DNA of 64,000 nt from an uncultured Caulobacteraceae bacterium (GCA_903872075.1 CAIQJF010000083.1:62001-126000), one strand, 5' to 3'; shown: positions 43,509 through 56,071, counted from the first letter of the stretch. Notes: generated from the letters alone by a model not told the origin. Translations and numbers: made by a program.

Positions 43509-44699
43509 TTAGACTTGCAAAGCCGCGACGCCGGGCAATTCCTTGCCCTCCATCCATTCCAGGAAGGCGCCGCCGGCGGTGGAGATGAAGGTGAAATCGC
43601 CGCTGGCCCCGGCATGATGCAGGGCCGAGATGGTGTCGCCGCCGCCCGCCACCGCGATCAGGCCGCCGGCCTTTGCCAGGGCGCCCGCATGACGGGCCGC
43701 CGCGTTGGTGGCGGCGTCGAACGGCGGAATCTCGAACACGCCCAGAGGCCCGTTCCAGATCAGGGTCTTGGCCTTGTCCATGGCCGCGATCAGGCGGGCC
43801 ACGGACTTCGGTCCGGCGTCGAGGATGCGGTCTGCCGGTGAGAGGCCGCCAAGGTCGCAGACGCGCGAGGCGACACCTGACTCCATCTTTTCGGCCACGA
43901 CGACGTCGATCGGCAGCAGCAGTTCGCAGCCCTTTGCCGCGGCGGTCACCATGATCTCGCGCGCGGTGTCGGCCAGATCCTTCTCGGCGAAGGAGGCGGC
44001 GATGTCGTGGCCCTGGGCGAACAGGAAGGTGTTGGCCATGCCGCCGCCGATGGCGAGGTAGTCTAGCTTGGCGACGAGGTTGTTCAGCAGATCGAGCTTG
44101 GTGGAGACCTTGGAGCCGCCGACGATGCCGAGCACCGGGCGCTGCGGGCTGCCCAGGGCCGCGTCGAGGGCGTCGAGTTCGCGGCGCATGGCCTCGCCGG
44201 CGTAGGCCGGCAGCAGGCGGGCGATGGCCTCGGTGGAGGCGTGAGCCCGGTGCGCCGCCGAGAAGGCGTCGTTGACATAGAGATCGCCGTTGGCCGCCAG
44301 GGCGGCCGCGAAGTCGGGGTCGTTCTTTTCTTCGCCCGCGTGAAAGCGCAGGTTCTCGAACAGGGCGACATCACCGTTGTTCATCGCGGCCACTGCCGCC
44401 GCGGCGTCGGGGCCAATGCAGTCGTCGACGAAGGCCACGGGCGCGCCAACCAGAGCCGCCAGAGGCCCAGCCACCGGCGCGAGGCTCATCTCCGGGACCC
44501 GCTTGCCCTTGGGGCGATCGAAGTGGGCCAGCAGAATGACCTTGGCTCCGCCGGCGCGCAGCCGCGCGATGGTCGGCAGGGCGGCGCGCAGGCGGGTGTC
44601 GTCACTGACGGCGCCGTCGGCCATCGGGACGTTGAAGTCCACACGGACCAGGGCGCGTTTGCCGGCCAGATCCACCCCGTCGAGGCTGCGGAACGCCAT
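43509..44699 (-). CDS. pgk: Phosphoglycerate kinase
   Basis: The 396-aa enzyme makes ATP from 1,3-bisphosphoglycerate. Marks are [14 protein letters not shown] near residues 13-26, [22 protein letters not shown], the hinge and [12 protein letters not shown], and the C-terminal nucleotide loop GGGDTISAL. Length is usual. It lies 4 nt downstream of gap and 44 nt upstream of fba on the same strand. Confidence 0.97.
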   Translation of the reverse strand: MAFRSLDGVDLAGKRALVRVDFNVPMADGAVSDDTRLRAALPTIARLRAGGAKVILLAHFDRPKGKRVPEMSLAPVAGPLAALVGAPVAFVDDCIGPDAAAAVAAMNNGDVALFENLRFHAGEEKNDPDFAAALAANGDLYVNDAFSAAHRAHASTEAIARLLPAYAGEAMRRELDALDAALGSPQRPVLGIVGGSKVSTKLDLLNNLVAKLDYLAIGGGMANTFLFAQGHDIAASFAEKDLADTAREIMVTAAAKGCELLLPIDVVVAEKMESGVASRVCDLGGLSPADRILDAGPKSVARLIAAMDKAKTLIWNGPLGVFEIPPFDAATNAAARHAGALAKAGGLIAVAGGGDTISALHHAGASGDFTFISTAGGAFLEWMEGKELPGVAALQV

Positions 44700-44703
44700 G
44701 GTC

Positions 44704-45714
44704 TTAGCCCAGCTTGGCCATGGCCAGTGCCGTGTCGGCCATGCGGGTCGAGAAGCCCCACTCGTTGTCGTACCAGGCGAGGACCCGGGCGAGCGTGCCG
44801 TCGACTACCTGGGTCTGGGGCAGGGCCACGGTCGAGGACGCGGCCACGTGGTTGAGGTCGATGGAAACTACCGGATCGCTGGTCACGGCCAGAACCCCGT
44901 TCAGCGGACCCGCGGCGGCGGCCTTGCTCAGGGCGTCATTGATTTCGGCCACGGTCACCGGGCGGCCCGGGACGATGTTGAGGTCGACCACGGAGACGTT
45001 GGGGGTCGGGACGCGGATCGAGGAGCCGTCGAGCTTGCCGGCCAGTTGCGGCAGCACAAGACCCAGGGCCTTGGCGGCGCCGGTGGAGGTCGGGATCATC
45101 GACATGGCCGCGGCGCGGGCGCGGTACAGGTCCTTGTGCAGGGTGTCGAGGGTCGGCTGATCGCCCGTGTAGGAGTGAATAGTGGTCATGTAGCCGCGCT
45201 CGATACCGCAGAGGTCGAGCAGGACCTTCGCCACCGGAGCGAGGCAGTTGGTGGTGCAGGAGCCGTTGGAGACCACCAGATCGGCGGCGGTCAGGCTGTC
45301 GCTGTTGACGCCATAGACAATGGTCTTGTCAGCGTGGTCGCAGGGGGCGGAGACCAGAACCTTGCGGGCGCCGGCAGCAAGATGGGCGGCGGCCTTCTCG
45401 CGGGTGGTGAAGAGGCCGGTGCATTCCAGGGCGATGTCGACACCCAGTTCCTTGTGGGGCAGCTGGGCGGGATCGCGGATCGCCGTCACCTTGATCTTGC
45501 CGAAACCCACGTCGATGCTGTCGCCGTCGACGGTCACGACGCCCGGGAACCGACCGTGCACGGAATCATAGCGCAGCAGGTGGGCGTTGGCCTCGACCGA
45601 GCCCAGGTCGTTGATCGCGACGACTTCGATATCCTGGCGGGCGTGCTCGACAATGGAGCGCAGGACGAGGCGGCCGATGCGGCCGAAACCATTGATGGCG
45701 ACGCGGACGGTCAT
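44704..45714 (-). CDS. gap: Type I glyceraldehyde-3-phosphate dehydrogenase
   Basis: The 336-aa enzyme oxidises GAP to 1,3-BPG with NAD(P). Marks are [15 protein letters not shown] (residues 6-20) and the active-site Cys153 in [12 protein letters not shown]. The His-bearing [25 protein letters not shown] and [12 protein letters not shown] are also typical. It is the first gene of gap-pgk-fba; a 183-nt divergent spacer to the DUF4164 gene must hold its promoter. No clear promoter boxes stood out there. Confidence 0.97.
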   Translation of the reverse strand: MTVRVAINGFGRIGRLVLRSIVEHARQDIEVVAINDLGSVEANAHLLRYDSVHGRFPGVVTVDGDSIDVGFGKIKVTAIRDPAQLPHKELGVDIALECTGLFTTREKAAAHLAAGARKVLVSAPCDHADKTIVYGVNSDSLTAADLVVSNGSCTTNCLAPVAKVLLDLCGIERGYMTTIHSYTGDQPTLDTLHKDLYRARAAAMSMIPTSTGAAKALGLVLPQLAGKLDGSSIRVPTPNVSVVDLNIVPGRPVTVAEINDALSKAAAAGPLNGVLAVTSDPVVSIDLNHVAASSTVALPQTQVVDGTLARVLAWYDNEWGFSTRMADTALAMAKLG

Positions 45715-45897
45715 GCGTGGTGTCTCTCTGAAAAGGCGGCTGGCGCGGGGCTTTTGGGGGGCGGTGAGGCTCTCGTCAATACGCGAGGATACCTATTTGT
45801 TTGCAGAGGGTTGCGCCAAGACTTCATGTTGCGCGGTCCGGCTTTGCCCGGCGCGCGCGCGGCGTGTAGGGTCTGCCTCGTAAACGGGAGTATTCGA

Positions 45898-46191
45898 ATG
45901 AGCCAGGATGCGGGCCGCGAGGCGAAGATCGACCGGGCGATACGCCGGCTCGACCGCGCGGCCACCTTGCTCGACCAGCGCATCTCGCGCCGGATCTCGG
46001 AGGCCGAGGCGCAGGGCGGCAGCATGATCGACGGCGACCGGGCCCGCCTGGCCGCCGAACTCGACGCGGCCCGGGGCCGCGAGCGCGAACTGGAATCAGC
46101 CGGCCAGGAAGCCTCGGCGGCGCTGGCGCGCGCCATCGCCGAGGTCCGCGCGGCGCTCGGACCGGATGCCGACACAGCGGAAGGGGCCTAG
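45898..46191 (+). CDS. DUF4164-type coiled-coil protein upstream of zapA
   Basis: The 97-aa protein is almost entirely charged helix with heptad spacing (IDRAIRRLDRAATLLDQRI, RARLAAELDAARGRERELE), predicting a coiled coil. The size, sequence and place directly before zapA fit DUF4164. CGGGAG lies 7 nt before ATG 45898. It ends 3 nt before the zapA GTG, so the two are co-translated. A role in division through ZapA is a guess from context. Confidence 0.75.
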   Translation: MSQDAGREAKIDRAIRRLDRAATLLDQRISRRISEAEAQGGSMIDGDRARLAAELDAARGRERELESAGQEASAALARAIAEVRAALGPDADTAEGA

Positions 46192-46194
46192 GTC

Positions 46195-46548
46195 GTGGGA
46201 CGCGTCACACTTGAAATTCACGGCAAGCCCTACGACGTCGGCTGCGACGACGGCGCCGAGTCCCATGTCCGCGATCTGGGCGCCCAGATCGCCGAGAAGA
46301 TCCGGCAGATCGCCCCGACGGCGGGACCGTTGGGCGAAACGCGGCTGATGCTCATGGCGGCGCTGATGATCGCTGACGAGCTGCACAACGCCCGCGCCAC
46401 CCTTTCGGGCGCCGAGACGCGGGCGGCCGAGGTCGAGGCGGTTCTCGACCGTCTGGCCGACAAGGCGGTGGCGGCGCTGGATGCGGCGGCCGACCGGCTG
46501 GAGGAGATGGCGCCCGAATCGTCCCCAGGACCCATGCTGCTCTTGTGA
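46195..46548 (+). CDS. zapA: Cell division protein ZapA
   Basis: ZapA binds FtsZ and bundles its filaments. The 117-aa protein has the globular N-terminal part VTLEIHGKPYDVGCDDGAE (residues 4-22) and HVRDLGAQIAEKI. The C-terminal coiled coil includes RLMLMAALMIADELHNAR and a long acidic helix. The start is GTG 46195, 3 nt after the DUF4164 stop. The zapA-6S RNA-5-FCL order is widely conserved in proteobacteria and supports the call. Confidence 0.88.
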   Translation: MGRVTLEIHGKPYDVGCDDGAESHVRDLGAQIAEKIRQIAPTAGPLGETRLMLMAALMIADELHNARATLSGAETRAAEVEAVLDRLADKAVAALDAAADRLEEMAPESSPGPMLLL

Positions 46549-46557
46549 TCGGGGTCC

Positions 46558-46744
46558 GGCGCGCCTAGGTTCCCTAACGGCGGGTCTGCTGTGGCTCTCG
46601 TCGAAGGCATCACATCCCGGGGACCTTAATCACTCTCGAAGGGAGCTGTCCCTGATCAGGATCGTGGTCCTGGACACACGGCGCCCACCTGGTCTTCCAG
46701 GTCCGAGGGGATTGAAACGCCTTCACGGTTCTCGCGGCGCCGCC
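46558..46744 (+). ncRNA. ssrS: 6S RNA
   Basis: The 243-nt gap between zapA and the 5-FCL gene is the classic 6S RNA site. The ends pair as GGCG-CGCC (46558-46565) with GGCG-c-CGCC (46736-46744, one bulged base), giving a closing helix. Inside are smaller stems, for example CTCTCG/CGAAGG-GAG around 46636-46652, CCTGATCAGG near 46651-46660, and ACCTGG/CCAGGT around 46687-46702. Such RNA binds housekeeping RNA polymerase in stationary phase. Boundaries are estimated to within about 10 nt. Confidence 0.75.
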
Positions 46745-46750
46745 ACCCTT

Positions 46751-46777
46751 CCTGGCTCATCCAGCCAGACAGCCAGG
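46751..46777 (+). promoter_or_regulatory. Mutually exclusive hairpins in the 5-FCL leader
   Basis: CCTGGCT (46751-46757) can pair with AGCCAG at 46763-46768 (5-nt loop) or with AGCCAGG at 46771-46777. The two pairings cannot coexist. The tandem AGCCAG repeats lie just downstream of 6S RNA and 15 nt before the TTG start. Confidence 0.35.
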
Positions 46778-46791
46778 GCGCGGGATCGCGG

Positions 46792-47367
46792 TTGGACTCC
46801 TTAATTCACGCCGAAAAAACCCGGCTCCGCCGTCGGTTGCGCGCCGCGCGTGCGGCGCTGATCAGTGCGCGCGAGACGGCCTCCGCCCGCGCCGCGGCCC
46901 TCGCGCCTATTGACCTCTGGCCATCGACGCCCTGGGTCGGCGCCTACCTCGCCATGCCCGAGGAGATCGACCCTGCCCCTCTCGTCGCCCGGCTGGCTAG
47001 GCGCGGCGTCCGCCTGGCCCTGCCGGTGGTGATCGCACCCGGCCTGCCTCTGGTGTTTCGCGAGGCGACCGGCGAACTCGCCCCGGACGCCGCCGGCATT
47101 CCCGCGCCGCCGGCCTCAGCCCGCGAAGTTTCGCCGGGCCTGATCATCGCGCCGCTGCTTGGGTTCGACGCCGAAGGCCGGCGCCTGGGGCAGGGCGGAG
47201 GCTATTACGATCGCACCCTGCGCGAGCTTCGCGCCTCTGGTTCGCTCCTCGCCGTCGGCCTCGCCTTCGCCGCCCAGGAGGCGCCTGTGATTCCCACAGG
47301 GCGCTTCGACGAACGCCTTGACGCCATTCTGACCGAAACCGGCTATAGGGCGGTGTCGGAAGGATAG
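46792..47367 (+). CDS. ygfA: 5-formyltetrahydrofolate cyclo-ligase
   Basis: The enzyme converts 5-formyl-THF to 5,10-methenyl-THF with ATP. The 191-aa product has an Arg-rich ATP-binding N-terminus (KTRLRRRLRAARAAL), VGAYLAMPEEIDPAPLV, VIAPGLPLVFRE, and the hallmark LLGFDAEGRRLGQGGGYYDRTL. The best start is TTG 46792, with GGGA 9 nt or so ahead. It follows 6S RNA, an arrangement in which the processed transcript can carry both. Confidence 0.9.
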   Translation: MDSLIHAEKTRLRRRLRAARAALISARETASARAAALAPIDLWPSTPWVGAYLAMPEEIDPAPLVARLARRGVRLALPVVIAPGLPLVFREATGELAPDAAGIPAPPASAREVSPGLIIAPLLGFDAEGRRLGQGGGYYDRTLRELRASGSLLAVGLAFAAQEAPVIPTGRFDERLDAILTETGYRAVSEG

Positions 47368-47370
47368 TTC

Positions 47371-48210
47371 ATGCGTCTTGCTTTCTTTGGGGATGTGGTC
47401 GGCCGTTCGGGCCGTGAGGGCTTGGCCGAGCATCTGCCCCGCCTGCGTCGCCGCCTCGGCCTGGATTTCGTGATCGTCAATGCCGAGAACGCCGCGGCCG
47501 GATTCGGCATCACCGAATCGACGGCCAAGGAGCTCTTCCAGTCGGGGGCGGACTGCCTGACCCTGGGCAATCACTCCTGGGATCAGAAGGAGGCGATGAC
47601 CTACATCGTCCGCGAACCGCGTTTGATCCGCCCCTTAAACTATCCGCCCATGGCCCGTGCGCCGGGGCGGGGGGCTCAGCTTTTCGACGTGGCCGGCGGG
47701 CGGCGCATCCTGGTGATCAACCTGCTGGGCCGCGTCCATATGGACTCGCTCGACGATCCCTTCGCGGCCGTGGACAAGGAACTGAACGCCTGCCCGCTGG
47801 GCGACGTGGCCGACGCGGTCGTGGTGGACATGCACGCCGAGGCGACGTCGGAGAAGATGGCCATGGGCCACTTCTGCGATGGCAGGGCGAGCCTGGTGGT
47901 GGGCACCCACACCCATGTCCCCACCGCCGACTGCCAGATTCTGGACGGCGGCACCGCCTATCAGACCGACGCCGGCGCCTGCGCCGACTATGACAGCGTC
48001 ATCGGCAATCAGAAGGAAGAGCCGCTGCGCCGGTTCACCACGCGCATCTCGGGCGGCCGCTACAAGCCCGCGGAGGGCCCCGCCACGGTCTGCGGCGTCT
48101 ATGTCGAGACCGACGACGCCACGGGCCTCGCCCGCCGGGTCGAGCCGATCCGGATCGGGGGGCGGCTGACCGAGACGGTGCCCAGCGTCGCCCAGGCTGT
48201 CCACGCCTAG
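47371..48210 (+). CDS. YmdB-type metallophosphoesterase (TIGR00282 family)
   Basis: The 279-aa protein has FFGDVVGRSGREGL near the N-terminus, VNAENAAAGFGIT, GNHSWDQKE with the metal-site Asn-His, DMHAEATSEKMAMG and GTHTHVPTADCQIL. These are the ordered metal ligands of the YmdB family, which hydrolyses 2',3'-cyclic AMP in Bacillus. It starts 3 nt after the 5-FCL stop and is probably co-transcribed. The physiological role here is not clear. Confidence 0.92.
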   Translation: MRLAFFGDVVGRSGREGLAEHLPRLRRRLGLDFVIVNAENAAAGFGITESTAKELFQSGADCLTLGNHSWDQKEAMTYIVREPRLIRPLNYPPMARAPGRGAQLFDVAGGRRILVINLLGRVHMDSLDDPFAAVDKELNACPLGDVADAVVVDMHAEATSEKMAMGHFCDGRASLVVGTHTHVPTADCQILDGGTAYQTDAGACADYDSVIGNQKEEPLRRFTTRISGGRYKPAEGPATVCGVYVETDDATGLARRVEPIRIGGRLTETVPSVAQAVHA

Positions 48211-48222
48211 GTGTCGGGCGAG

Positions 48223-48510
48223 CTACTCGCCCTGCTCCAGTCGGCCGATGATCAGCCGGTCGATCCGCAGGGTCTTGATCCGGCCACGTCCGACGGCCAG
48301 CCGGCCGATCGCCAGGGAGCCGATGGCGAGCGCGCCGATGGCCAGGGCGCCGAGGGCCACCGCCCCGACCGCCAGGGCCCCTATGGACACCCGCCCGGCG
48401 CTGGCCGCCGCCACGCGCGCCACATCGCCCTGCGGCTTCGGCAAGGGGATCGGCAGCTGCGCCTCCGCGTCCAGATAGGAGTCGTCATAGTCGGGGGCGT
48501 GGTCGGACAT
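48223..48510 (-). CDS. Small protein with ten hydrophobic quintet repeats (solenoid-like)
   Basis: The 95-aa protein has a polar N-terminal part (residues 1-40). Ten tandem five-residue units follow (42-91), each of the form x-(I/V/L)-x-x-(L/V/G). The early units read AIGAL, AIGSL, AIGRL; the last ones turn charged: RIKTL, RIDRL, IIGRL. Such quintets resemble pentapeptide-repeat beta-solenoids but lack the A(D/N)Lxx consensus. It is convergent with the YmdB-like gene and divergent from yebC. I recall similar Ala-Ile-Gly repeat proteins in other GC-rich bacteria, with no known function. Confidence 0.65.
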   Translation of the reverse strand: MSDHAPDYDDSYLDAEAQLPIPLPKPQGDVARVAAASAGRVSIGALAVGAVALGALAIGALAIGSLAIGRLAVGRGRIKTLRIDRLIIGRLEQGE

Positions 48511-48626
48511 GGTCGGGCTCGCGGTGCGGTTCGTGGGCGGATGGGGCCCTGCGTGGCGTGAACTGGCGTCGGCGTGCTCGGAGCGCTAGAAGCGCGCAGC
48601 ACATTTAACACCAGATCCCGAGACCC

Positions 48627-49373
48627 ATGGCCGGCCATTCCAAATTCAAGAATATCCAGTTTCGCAAAGGCAAACAGGACGGGATTCGTTCCAAACTGTT
48701 TTCGAAGCTGTCGCGCGACATCACCCTGGCCGCGAAGCAGGGTGTGCCCGATCCCTCGGCCAACGCCCGTCTCCGACTGGCGATCGCCAACGCCAAGGCC
48801 GAGTCCATGCCCAAGGACAACATCGATCGGGCGATCAAGAAGGGTCAGGCGGGCGACGCCGACACCATGGAAGAGATCCGCTACGAAGGCTTCGGGCCGG
48901 GCGGCGCGGGTCTGATCGTTGAGGTTCTGACCGACAACCGCAATCGCGCCGCCGCCAATGTGCGCGCCATCTTCGGCAAGAACGGCGGGAACATGGGCGA
49001 GAGCGGCTCGGTGTCCTTCATGTTCGATCGCCTGGGCGAGATCGTCTATCCGCTGACCGCGGGCGGCGAGGAAGCGATCCTCGAGGCGGCTATCGACGCC
49101 GGCGCCCAGGACGCCGAAACCGACGAGGAGAGCCACGTCATCTCCACGGCGTTCGAAGACCTCGGCGCGGTGATCGAGGCGCTGGAGACCAGCCTCGGCG
49201 CGGCGAAATCGACCAAGATCGTGTGGAAGCCGAAGACCGAAACGCCGGTGGACGAGGCCGCCGCGGCGACCTTGGTGAAACTGATGAATGCGCTGGAGGA
49301 TGACGACGACGTGCAGTCGGTGTGGACCAACGCCGATATCAGCGAAGAGGTCATGGCCAAGCTCGGTGGCTAA
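48627..49373 (+). CDS. yebC: YebC/PmpR family regulator
   Basis: The 248-aa protein begins [18 protein letters not shown], the family signature, and has [48 protein letters not shown] and [15 protein letters not shown]. YebC proteins bind DNA as transcription regulators, and some act on ribosomes stalled at proline runs. Full length. Divergent from the quintet-repeat gene. Confidence 0.95.
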   Translation: MAGHSKFKNIQFRKGKQDGIRSKLFSKLSRDITLAAKQGVPDPSANARLRLAIANAKAESMPKDNIDRAIKKGQAGDADTMEEIRYEGFGPGGAGLIVEVLTDNRNRAAANVRAIFGKNGGNMGESGSVSFMFDRLGEIVYPLTAGGEEAILEAAIDAGAQDAETDEESHVISTAFEDLGAVIEALETSLGAAKSTKIVWKPKTETPVDEAAAATLVKLMNALEDDDDVQSVWTNADISEEVMAKLGG

Positions 49374-49430
49374 GCTCGCCCGGCCCTTTTTCCTTCCAGC
49401 CCCCCGCGGCGCGCGCTAACGTCCGGAACG

Positions 49431-51380
49431 ATGTCACAAAAAGAGACCCCCGGCGAAATCTTCAAGCGCGCGCTGACCGGGGCGGCGCGATCCCTGGCTG
49501 AACAGCCGGATCTGGAAGTGGTGTTTTCCGGCGATGGCCCCAGCCTGGTGGGCAACCGGGCAATCCTGCCGCATCCGCCGCGCGAGTTGTCGGGCCCGGA
49601 AGCTACCCGCATTCGCGGTCTGGCCGACCAGATGGCCTTGCGCGTGGCCCTGCACGACGCCGCCACCCACGCCAAGGCAAAGCCGGCGTCGGTGGAAGGC
49701 GCCCAGGTCTATGACGCTCTGGAGCAGGCCCGTATCGAGGCTGTGGGCGCCAACGCCCTGGCGGGGGTCAAAGCCAATCTCGCCGCCGTCTGGGAGCACA
49801 CCGCCCAGCGGAAAGGCATGAACCATGTGGTCGATCCCGCCGCCGCCCCGGTGGCGGATGTGGTCGCGCTGATCGTCCGCGAACGCCTCACCGGTTCGGC
49901 GCCGCCCGCCGCCGCCAAGGCGCTGGTGGAGTCCATGCGGGCCGAGATCGAGGCCAAGGCCGGGGCCGACCTCGACCGGCTCACCGACGCCGTCTCCGAT
50001 CAGAAGGCGTTCGCCCGCATCGCCCGGGCGGTGGTGCGAGACCTGTTCATGTCAGATGACCTGTCCGATGCGCCCGACCAGGACGCCGAGGACGATCAGA
50101 ACGAGCAGGGCGAGGCCGAAGCCTCCAACGAGGGCGAGGGCGAAGGGGAGGAGCAATCCCCGCAAAGCGACGCCTCCGATGACGGAGAGACCAGTCAGCG
50201 GGAATCCGAGAGCGCCGAGAGCCAGGTCAGCGATATGGAGGACGACGAGTCCTCCGAGCTGACCGAGGACGAGCAGGAGATGACCGACGGGGACCGCCCC
50301 GCCCGTCCCGACATCAAGGACACAGGCCGACCCGAACCCGCCTACAAGATTTTCACCGCCGAGCACGACGAGGTCGTTTCGGCCGAAGAGCTGTGCGAGC
50401 CCGAGGAACTGACCCGGCTGCGGGCCTATCTCGACCAGCAACTGGCCAGTCTCTCCAATGTGGTCTCCCGCCTGGCCAACCGCCTTCAGCGTAAGCTGCT
50501 GGCGCAGCAGAACCGCTCCTGGAGCTTCGACCTGGAGGAAGGCCTGCTGGACGTGGCGCGCCTGACCCGCGTGATTGTCGATCCCACCGCGCCCCTGTCA
50601 TTCAAGATGGAGCAGGACACCGAGTTCCGCGACACGGTCGTAGGCCTGTTGATCGACAATTCCGGCTCCATGCGCGGCCGGCCGATCATGGTGGCGGCGG
50701 TCTGCGCCGACATCCTGGCGCGCACCTTGGAGCGCTGCGCGGTCAAGACCGAGATATTGGGCTTCACCACCCGGGCCTGGAAGGGCGGGACCTCGCGGGA
50801 CGACTGGTTGAAAGCCGGCAAGCCCGCCTCGCCCGGCCGCCTGAACGACCTGCGCCACATCGTCTATAAGTCGGCGGACGCGCCCTGGCGCCGGGCGCGC
50901 AAGAACCTCGGCCTGATGATGCGCGAGGGGCTCCTCAAGGAAAACATCGACGGCGAAGCCCTGATGTGGGCGCACCAGCGCCTGATCGGCCGCTCCGAAC
51001 AGCGCAAGATCCTGATGGTGATCTCCGACGGCGCGCCGGTGGACGATTCGACCTTGTCGGTGAACTCCGGCCACTATCTCGAACGCCACCTGCGCCGGGT
51101 GATCGCCGAGATCGAGGGCAAGAGCCCGGTGGAGTTGATTGCCATCGGCATTGGCCACGACGTCACCCGCTACTATCGGCGGGCCGTGACGATCGTCGAT
51201 GTGGAGCAGCTCGGCGGCGCGATCACCGAACAGCTTGCGGCCCTCTTCGAGGAAGAACCGCGCGCCGCGACGCGGGCCAGCGCCGCCCTGCTTCAGCCTC
51301 TGCCCAGCATGCAGGGCGGACCGGCGGCGGCGCCCAGCCGGGCGGCCGGCGGGCGGCGGGTGCGCGAGACGGTGGCGTGA
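49431..51380 (+). CDS. cobT: Cobaltochelatase subunit CobT
   Basis: CobT works with CobN and CobS to insert cobalt into hydrogenobyrinate diamide in aerobic B12 synthesis. The 649-aa product has an N-terminal CobT domain and a long acidic linker (about residues 205-290, almost all Glu/Asp/Ser/Gln). A C-terminal von Willebrand A domain carries the MIDAS motif DNSGSM (Asp409). No cobS is adjacent, though the pair is usually linked, so it must lie elsewhere if the pathway is complete. The stop overlaps the next gene by 4 nt (GTGA). Confidence 0.93.
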   Translation: MSQKETPGEIFKRALTGAARSLAEQPDLEVVFSGDGPSLVGNRAILPHPPRELSGPEATRIRGLADQMALRVALHDAATHAKAKPASVEGAQVYDALEQARIEAVGANALAGVKANLAAVWEHTAQRKGMNHVVDPAAAPVADVVALIVRERLTGSAPPAAAKALVESMRAEIEAKAGADLDRLTDAVSDQKAFARIARAVVRDLFMSDDLSDAPDQDAEDDQNEQGEAEASNEGEGEGEEQSPQSDASDDGETSQRESESAESQVSDMEDDESSELTEDEQEMTDGDRPARPDIKDTGRPEPAYKIFTAEHDEVVSAEELCEPEELTRLRAYLDQQLASLSNVVSRLANRLQRKLLAQQNRSWSFDLEEGLLDVARLTRVIVDPTAPLSFKMEQDTEFRDTVVGLLIDNSGSMRGRPIMVAAVCADILARTLERCAVKTEILGFTTRAWKGGTSRDDWLKAGKPASPGRLNDLRHIVYKSADAPWRRARKNLGLMMREGLLKENIDGEALMWAHQRLIGRSEQRKILMVISDGAPVDDSTLSVNSGHYLERHLRRVIAEIEGKSPVELIAIGIGHDVTRYYRRAVTIVDVEQLGGAITEQLAALFEEEPRAATRASAALLQPLPSMQGGPAAAPSRAAGGRRVRETVA

Positions 51381-52516
51381 AGCCGGCCTGCGTCGCGGAT
51401 TTCCGCGAGGTGGCCCGGCGTCGACTGCCGAAGGTGCTGTTCGACTACATCGACGGCGGCTCCTATGGCGAGAACACCCTGGCGGCCAATACGGCCGACA
51501 TGGCGGCTCTGACCCTGCGCCAGCGGGTCTTGCGTGATGTCTCCGATCTGTCCCTCGGAACAGAGGTGTTCGGCCAGAAGCTCTCCATGCCGGTGGTTCT
51601 CTCGCCGGTGGGGCTGGCGGGGATGTACGCCCGGCGCGGCGAGGCCCAGGCCGCCCGAGCGGCCACCGCCGCAGGTGTGCCCTTCAGTCTCTCGACAGTG
51701 GGCGTCTGCACTATCGCCGAGGTCGCGGCCGCCGCGAAGACGCCGCCGTGGTTCCAGCTCTACATGATCAAGGACCGGGGGTTCATGAATGAACTCCTGG
51801 CCACGGCCAAGGCCGCCGCCTGCCCGGTGCTGCTGTTCACCGTGGACCTGCCCGTGCCCGGCGCGCGCTATCGCGACGCCCGCAACGGCCTGAACGCCGC
51901 CGACACCGCCGCCCGTATCCGCCAGGCGGTGGACGGGGTCCTGCATCCCGACTGGCTCTGGGACGTGCTGGTGCGTGGTGGTCCGCAGTCCCTGGGCAAT
52001 ATCGCCTCGGCCACCACCGACCTCGGCGCGCTGCAGGAATATATGGGCTGGATCGGCCGCAACTTCGATCCCTCCGTCACCTGGGCCGATATCGAATGGG
52101 TTCGCGACCGGTGGGATGGTCCCATCGTGCTCAAGGGCATTCTCGACGCCGAGGACGCGCGCGACGCCAGGCGCTGTGGCGTGGATGGCGTGGTGGTTTC
52201 CAACCATGGCGGACGGCAGCTGGACGGGGCGCCGTCATCCATCGCGGCCCTGCCGGCCGTCGTGGACGCCGTGGGGGATGATCTGACCGTGTTGATGGAC
52301 GGGGGCGTTCGCTCCGGTCTCGACGTGCTCAAGGCCCTGGCGCTGGGCGCAAAGGCCTGCCTGATCGGCCGGGCGTGGGCCTACGCCCTGGCGGCGGGGG
52401 GCGAGGCGGAGGTGGCGTCGATGCTGGGGATCATGCGGCAGGAGCTACGTCTGGCGATGTCGCTCACAGGCTGCCTCGATGTGCGCGACGCCGGGCGATC
52501 CCTGCTCAATCTTTAG
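51377..52516 (+). CDS. FMN-dependent alpha-hydroxy-acid dehydrogenase (L-lactate dehydrogenase-like)
   Basis: The 379-aa protein matches the LldD/glycolate oxidase family. Marks are [21 protein letters not shown] near the N-terminus, [44 protein letters not shown], and the catalytic His in [12 protein letters not shown] with the FMN-phosphate loop [10 protein letters not shown]-lactate oxidation linked to the quinone pool is the likely reaction. GTG 51377 overlaps the cobT stop; the longer frame is a shadow. Confidence 0.88.
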   Translation: MKPACVADFREVARRRLPKVLFDYIDGGSYGENTLAANTADMAALTLRQRVLRDVSDLSLGTEVFGQKLSMPVVLSPVGLAGMYARRGEAQAARAATAAGVPFSLSTVGVCTIAEVAAAAKTPPWFQLYMIKDRGFMNELLATAKAAACPVLLFTVDLPVPGARYRDARNGLNAADTAARIRQAVDGVLHPDWLWDVLVRGGPQSLGNIASATTDLGALQEYMGWIGRNFDPSVTWADIEWVRDRWDGPIVLKGILDAEDARDARRCGVDGVVVSNHGGRQLDGAPSSIAALPAVVDAVGDDLTVLMDGGVRSGLDVLKALALGAKACLIGRAWAYALAAGGEAEVASMLGIMRQELRLAMSLTGCLDVRDAGRSLLNL

Positions 52517-52562
52517 GAAAAACGAACGACGGCCCGGCGGCGAACGCCTCGGGCCAGCCGGA

Positions 52563-52859
52563 TCAGGCGGCGGGTTGGGCGGCCAGCTTGGCCTTGACCT
52601 GCTTCTTGATCTTCAGGGCGCGGGGCGAGAGGGCCTCGTCGCGCGCCTTCATCAGGAACACATCCAGGCCACCGCGGAAGTCCACGGTCCGCAGGGCGGC
52701 ATTGGAGATCTTCAGCTTGAAGGTCTGGCCCAGGCTGTCGGAGCGCAGGCTGGCGGGCGACAGCGCCGGCAGAAAGCGCCGCTTGGTCTTGATGTTCGAG
52801 TGGCTCACATTGTTGCCGATCATGGGACCGACACCGGTGAGTTCGCAGCGGCGTGACAT
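52563..52859 (-). CDS. rpmB: 50S ribosomal protein L28
   Basis: The 98-aa protein starts [20 protein letters not shown] and has the family pattern [34 protein letters not shown] and a basic C-terminal helix. It is an alphaproteobacterial-length L28 of the large subunit. The 310-nt divergent spacer to the helicase gene should hold its promoter. Confidence 0.96.
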   Translation of the reverse strand: MSRRCELTGVGPMIGNNVSHSNIKTKRRFLPALSPASLRSDSLGQTFKLKISNAALRTVDFRGGLDVFLMKARDEALSPRALKIKKQVKAKLAAQPAA

Positions 52860-53169
52860 GGCGCGGAACTTATCCAGGGAAAAAGGGATCGAACGGGACG
52901 GGTCCCGCTCGGGAGGCGGCGATATAGGCGAAGGGCGGCGTCCGCGTCAAGCGCACGGCGGGCCTCGCCGCCCGCGGTCCGGGGCACCGTTGTGCCTCCG
53001 CTCCGGTGAAGTACAAGATGTCGTAGGGAACGAAACCCGAATGCGGTGGTAACAGCGATTCGGTCATGATTCGTTGCTCCCTTGTTCACGGCGCAGTCCA
53101 TCCGGCGTTAACGTGCCGAATTCCTCCTTCCCGATTGCCAAGGGCCGCGGCTTACGGCACTCCAGGGAC
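52860..53169. other. Divergent intergenic region rpmB / SUV3-like helicase
   Basis: About 310 nt with no certain gene. It must hold promoters for rpmB (minus) and the helicase (plus). It also contains one candidate small minus-strand ORF, listed separately. I see no clear -35/-10 pair. Confidence 0.5.
52870..53067 (-). CDS. Candidate 65-aa ORF upstream of rpmB
   Basis: The ORF begins [20 protein letters not shown] and is preceded by AAGGGAG 9 nt before the ATG, a strong ribosome site. The first half has a plausible composition; the second half is Arg/Pro/Ala-rich like shadow frames. It ends 10 nt before rpmB. It may be a leader peptide, or a chance frame in the rpmB leader. No family recognised. 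Confidence 0.3.
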   Translation of the reverse strand: MTESLLPPHSGFVPYDILYFTGAEAQRCPGPRAARPAVRLTRTPPFAYIAASRAGPVPFDPFFPG

Positions 53170-55738
<2,569 letters not shown>

Positions 55739-55749
<11 letters not shown>

Positions 55750-56071
55750 CGCCTGCCGTGCGGATGTCTGGCTCTGGCGGGCGCGATTCTGCAAGACCCG
55801 GGCGCTTGCCGCTCGGCTGGTGGAGTCTGGGCGGGTGCGGATCACCCGTGGCGGGCAGGAGGGACGTCTGGACAAACCCGCGCGGCCCGTGAAGTCGGGA
55901 GATCAGCTGGTGTTCGCCCTGGGCGGACGGTTGACGGCGGTTCGGGTTGAGGCGCTTGGCGAGCGGCGCGGACCGCCCGCCGAGGCTCGGAATCTCTATT
56001 CTGTCCTTTCGGACACGACGGAAAGCGCTCAGGGCCGCGACGAATCGGGCCATATGGACCCTCACCATTGA
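55739..56071 (+). CDS. S4 domain RNA-binding protein (Hsp15-like)
   Basis: The 110-aa protein has an S4 RNA-binding domain: CRADVWLWRARFCKTRALAARLVESGRVRI near residues 6-35, then KPARPVKSGDQLVFALGG. This is the Hsp15 (HslR) pattern. Hsp15 binds stalled 50S subunits that still carry peptidyl-tRNA. It overlaps the helicase gene by 11 nt and lies 77 nt before fdxA, so RNA-related functions cluster here. Confidence 0.85.

Noticed and set aside
48211-48561. 116-aa plus-strand frame with GADGERADGQGAEG-type repeats
   Set aside because: Its repeats are the reverse reading of the quintet-repeat gene; the minus frame has a coherent hydrophobic periodicity and a natural start.
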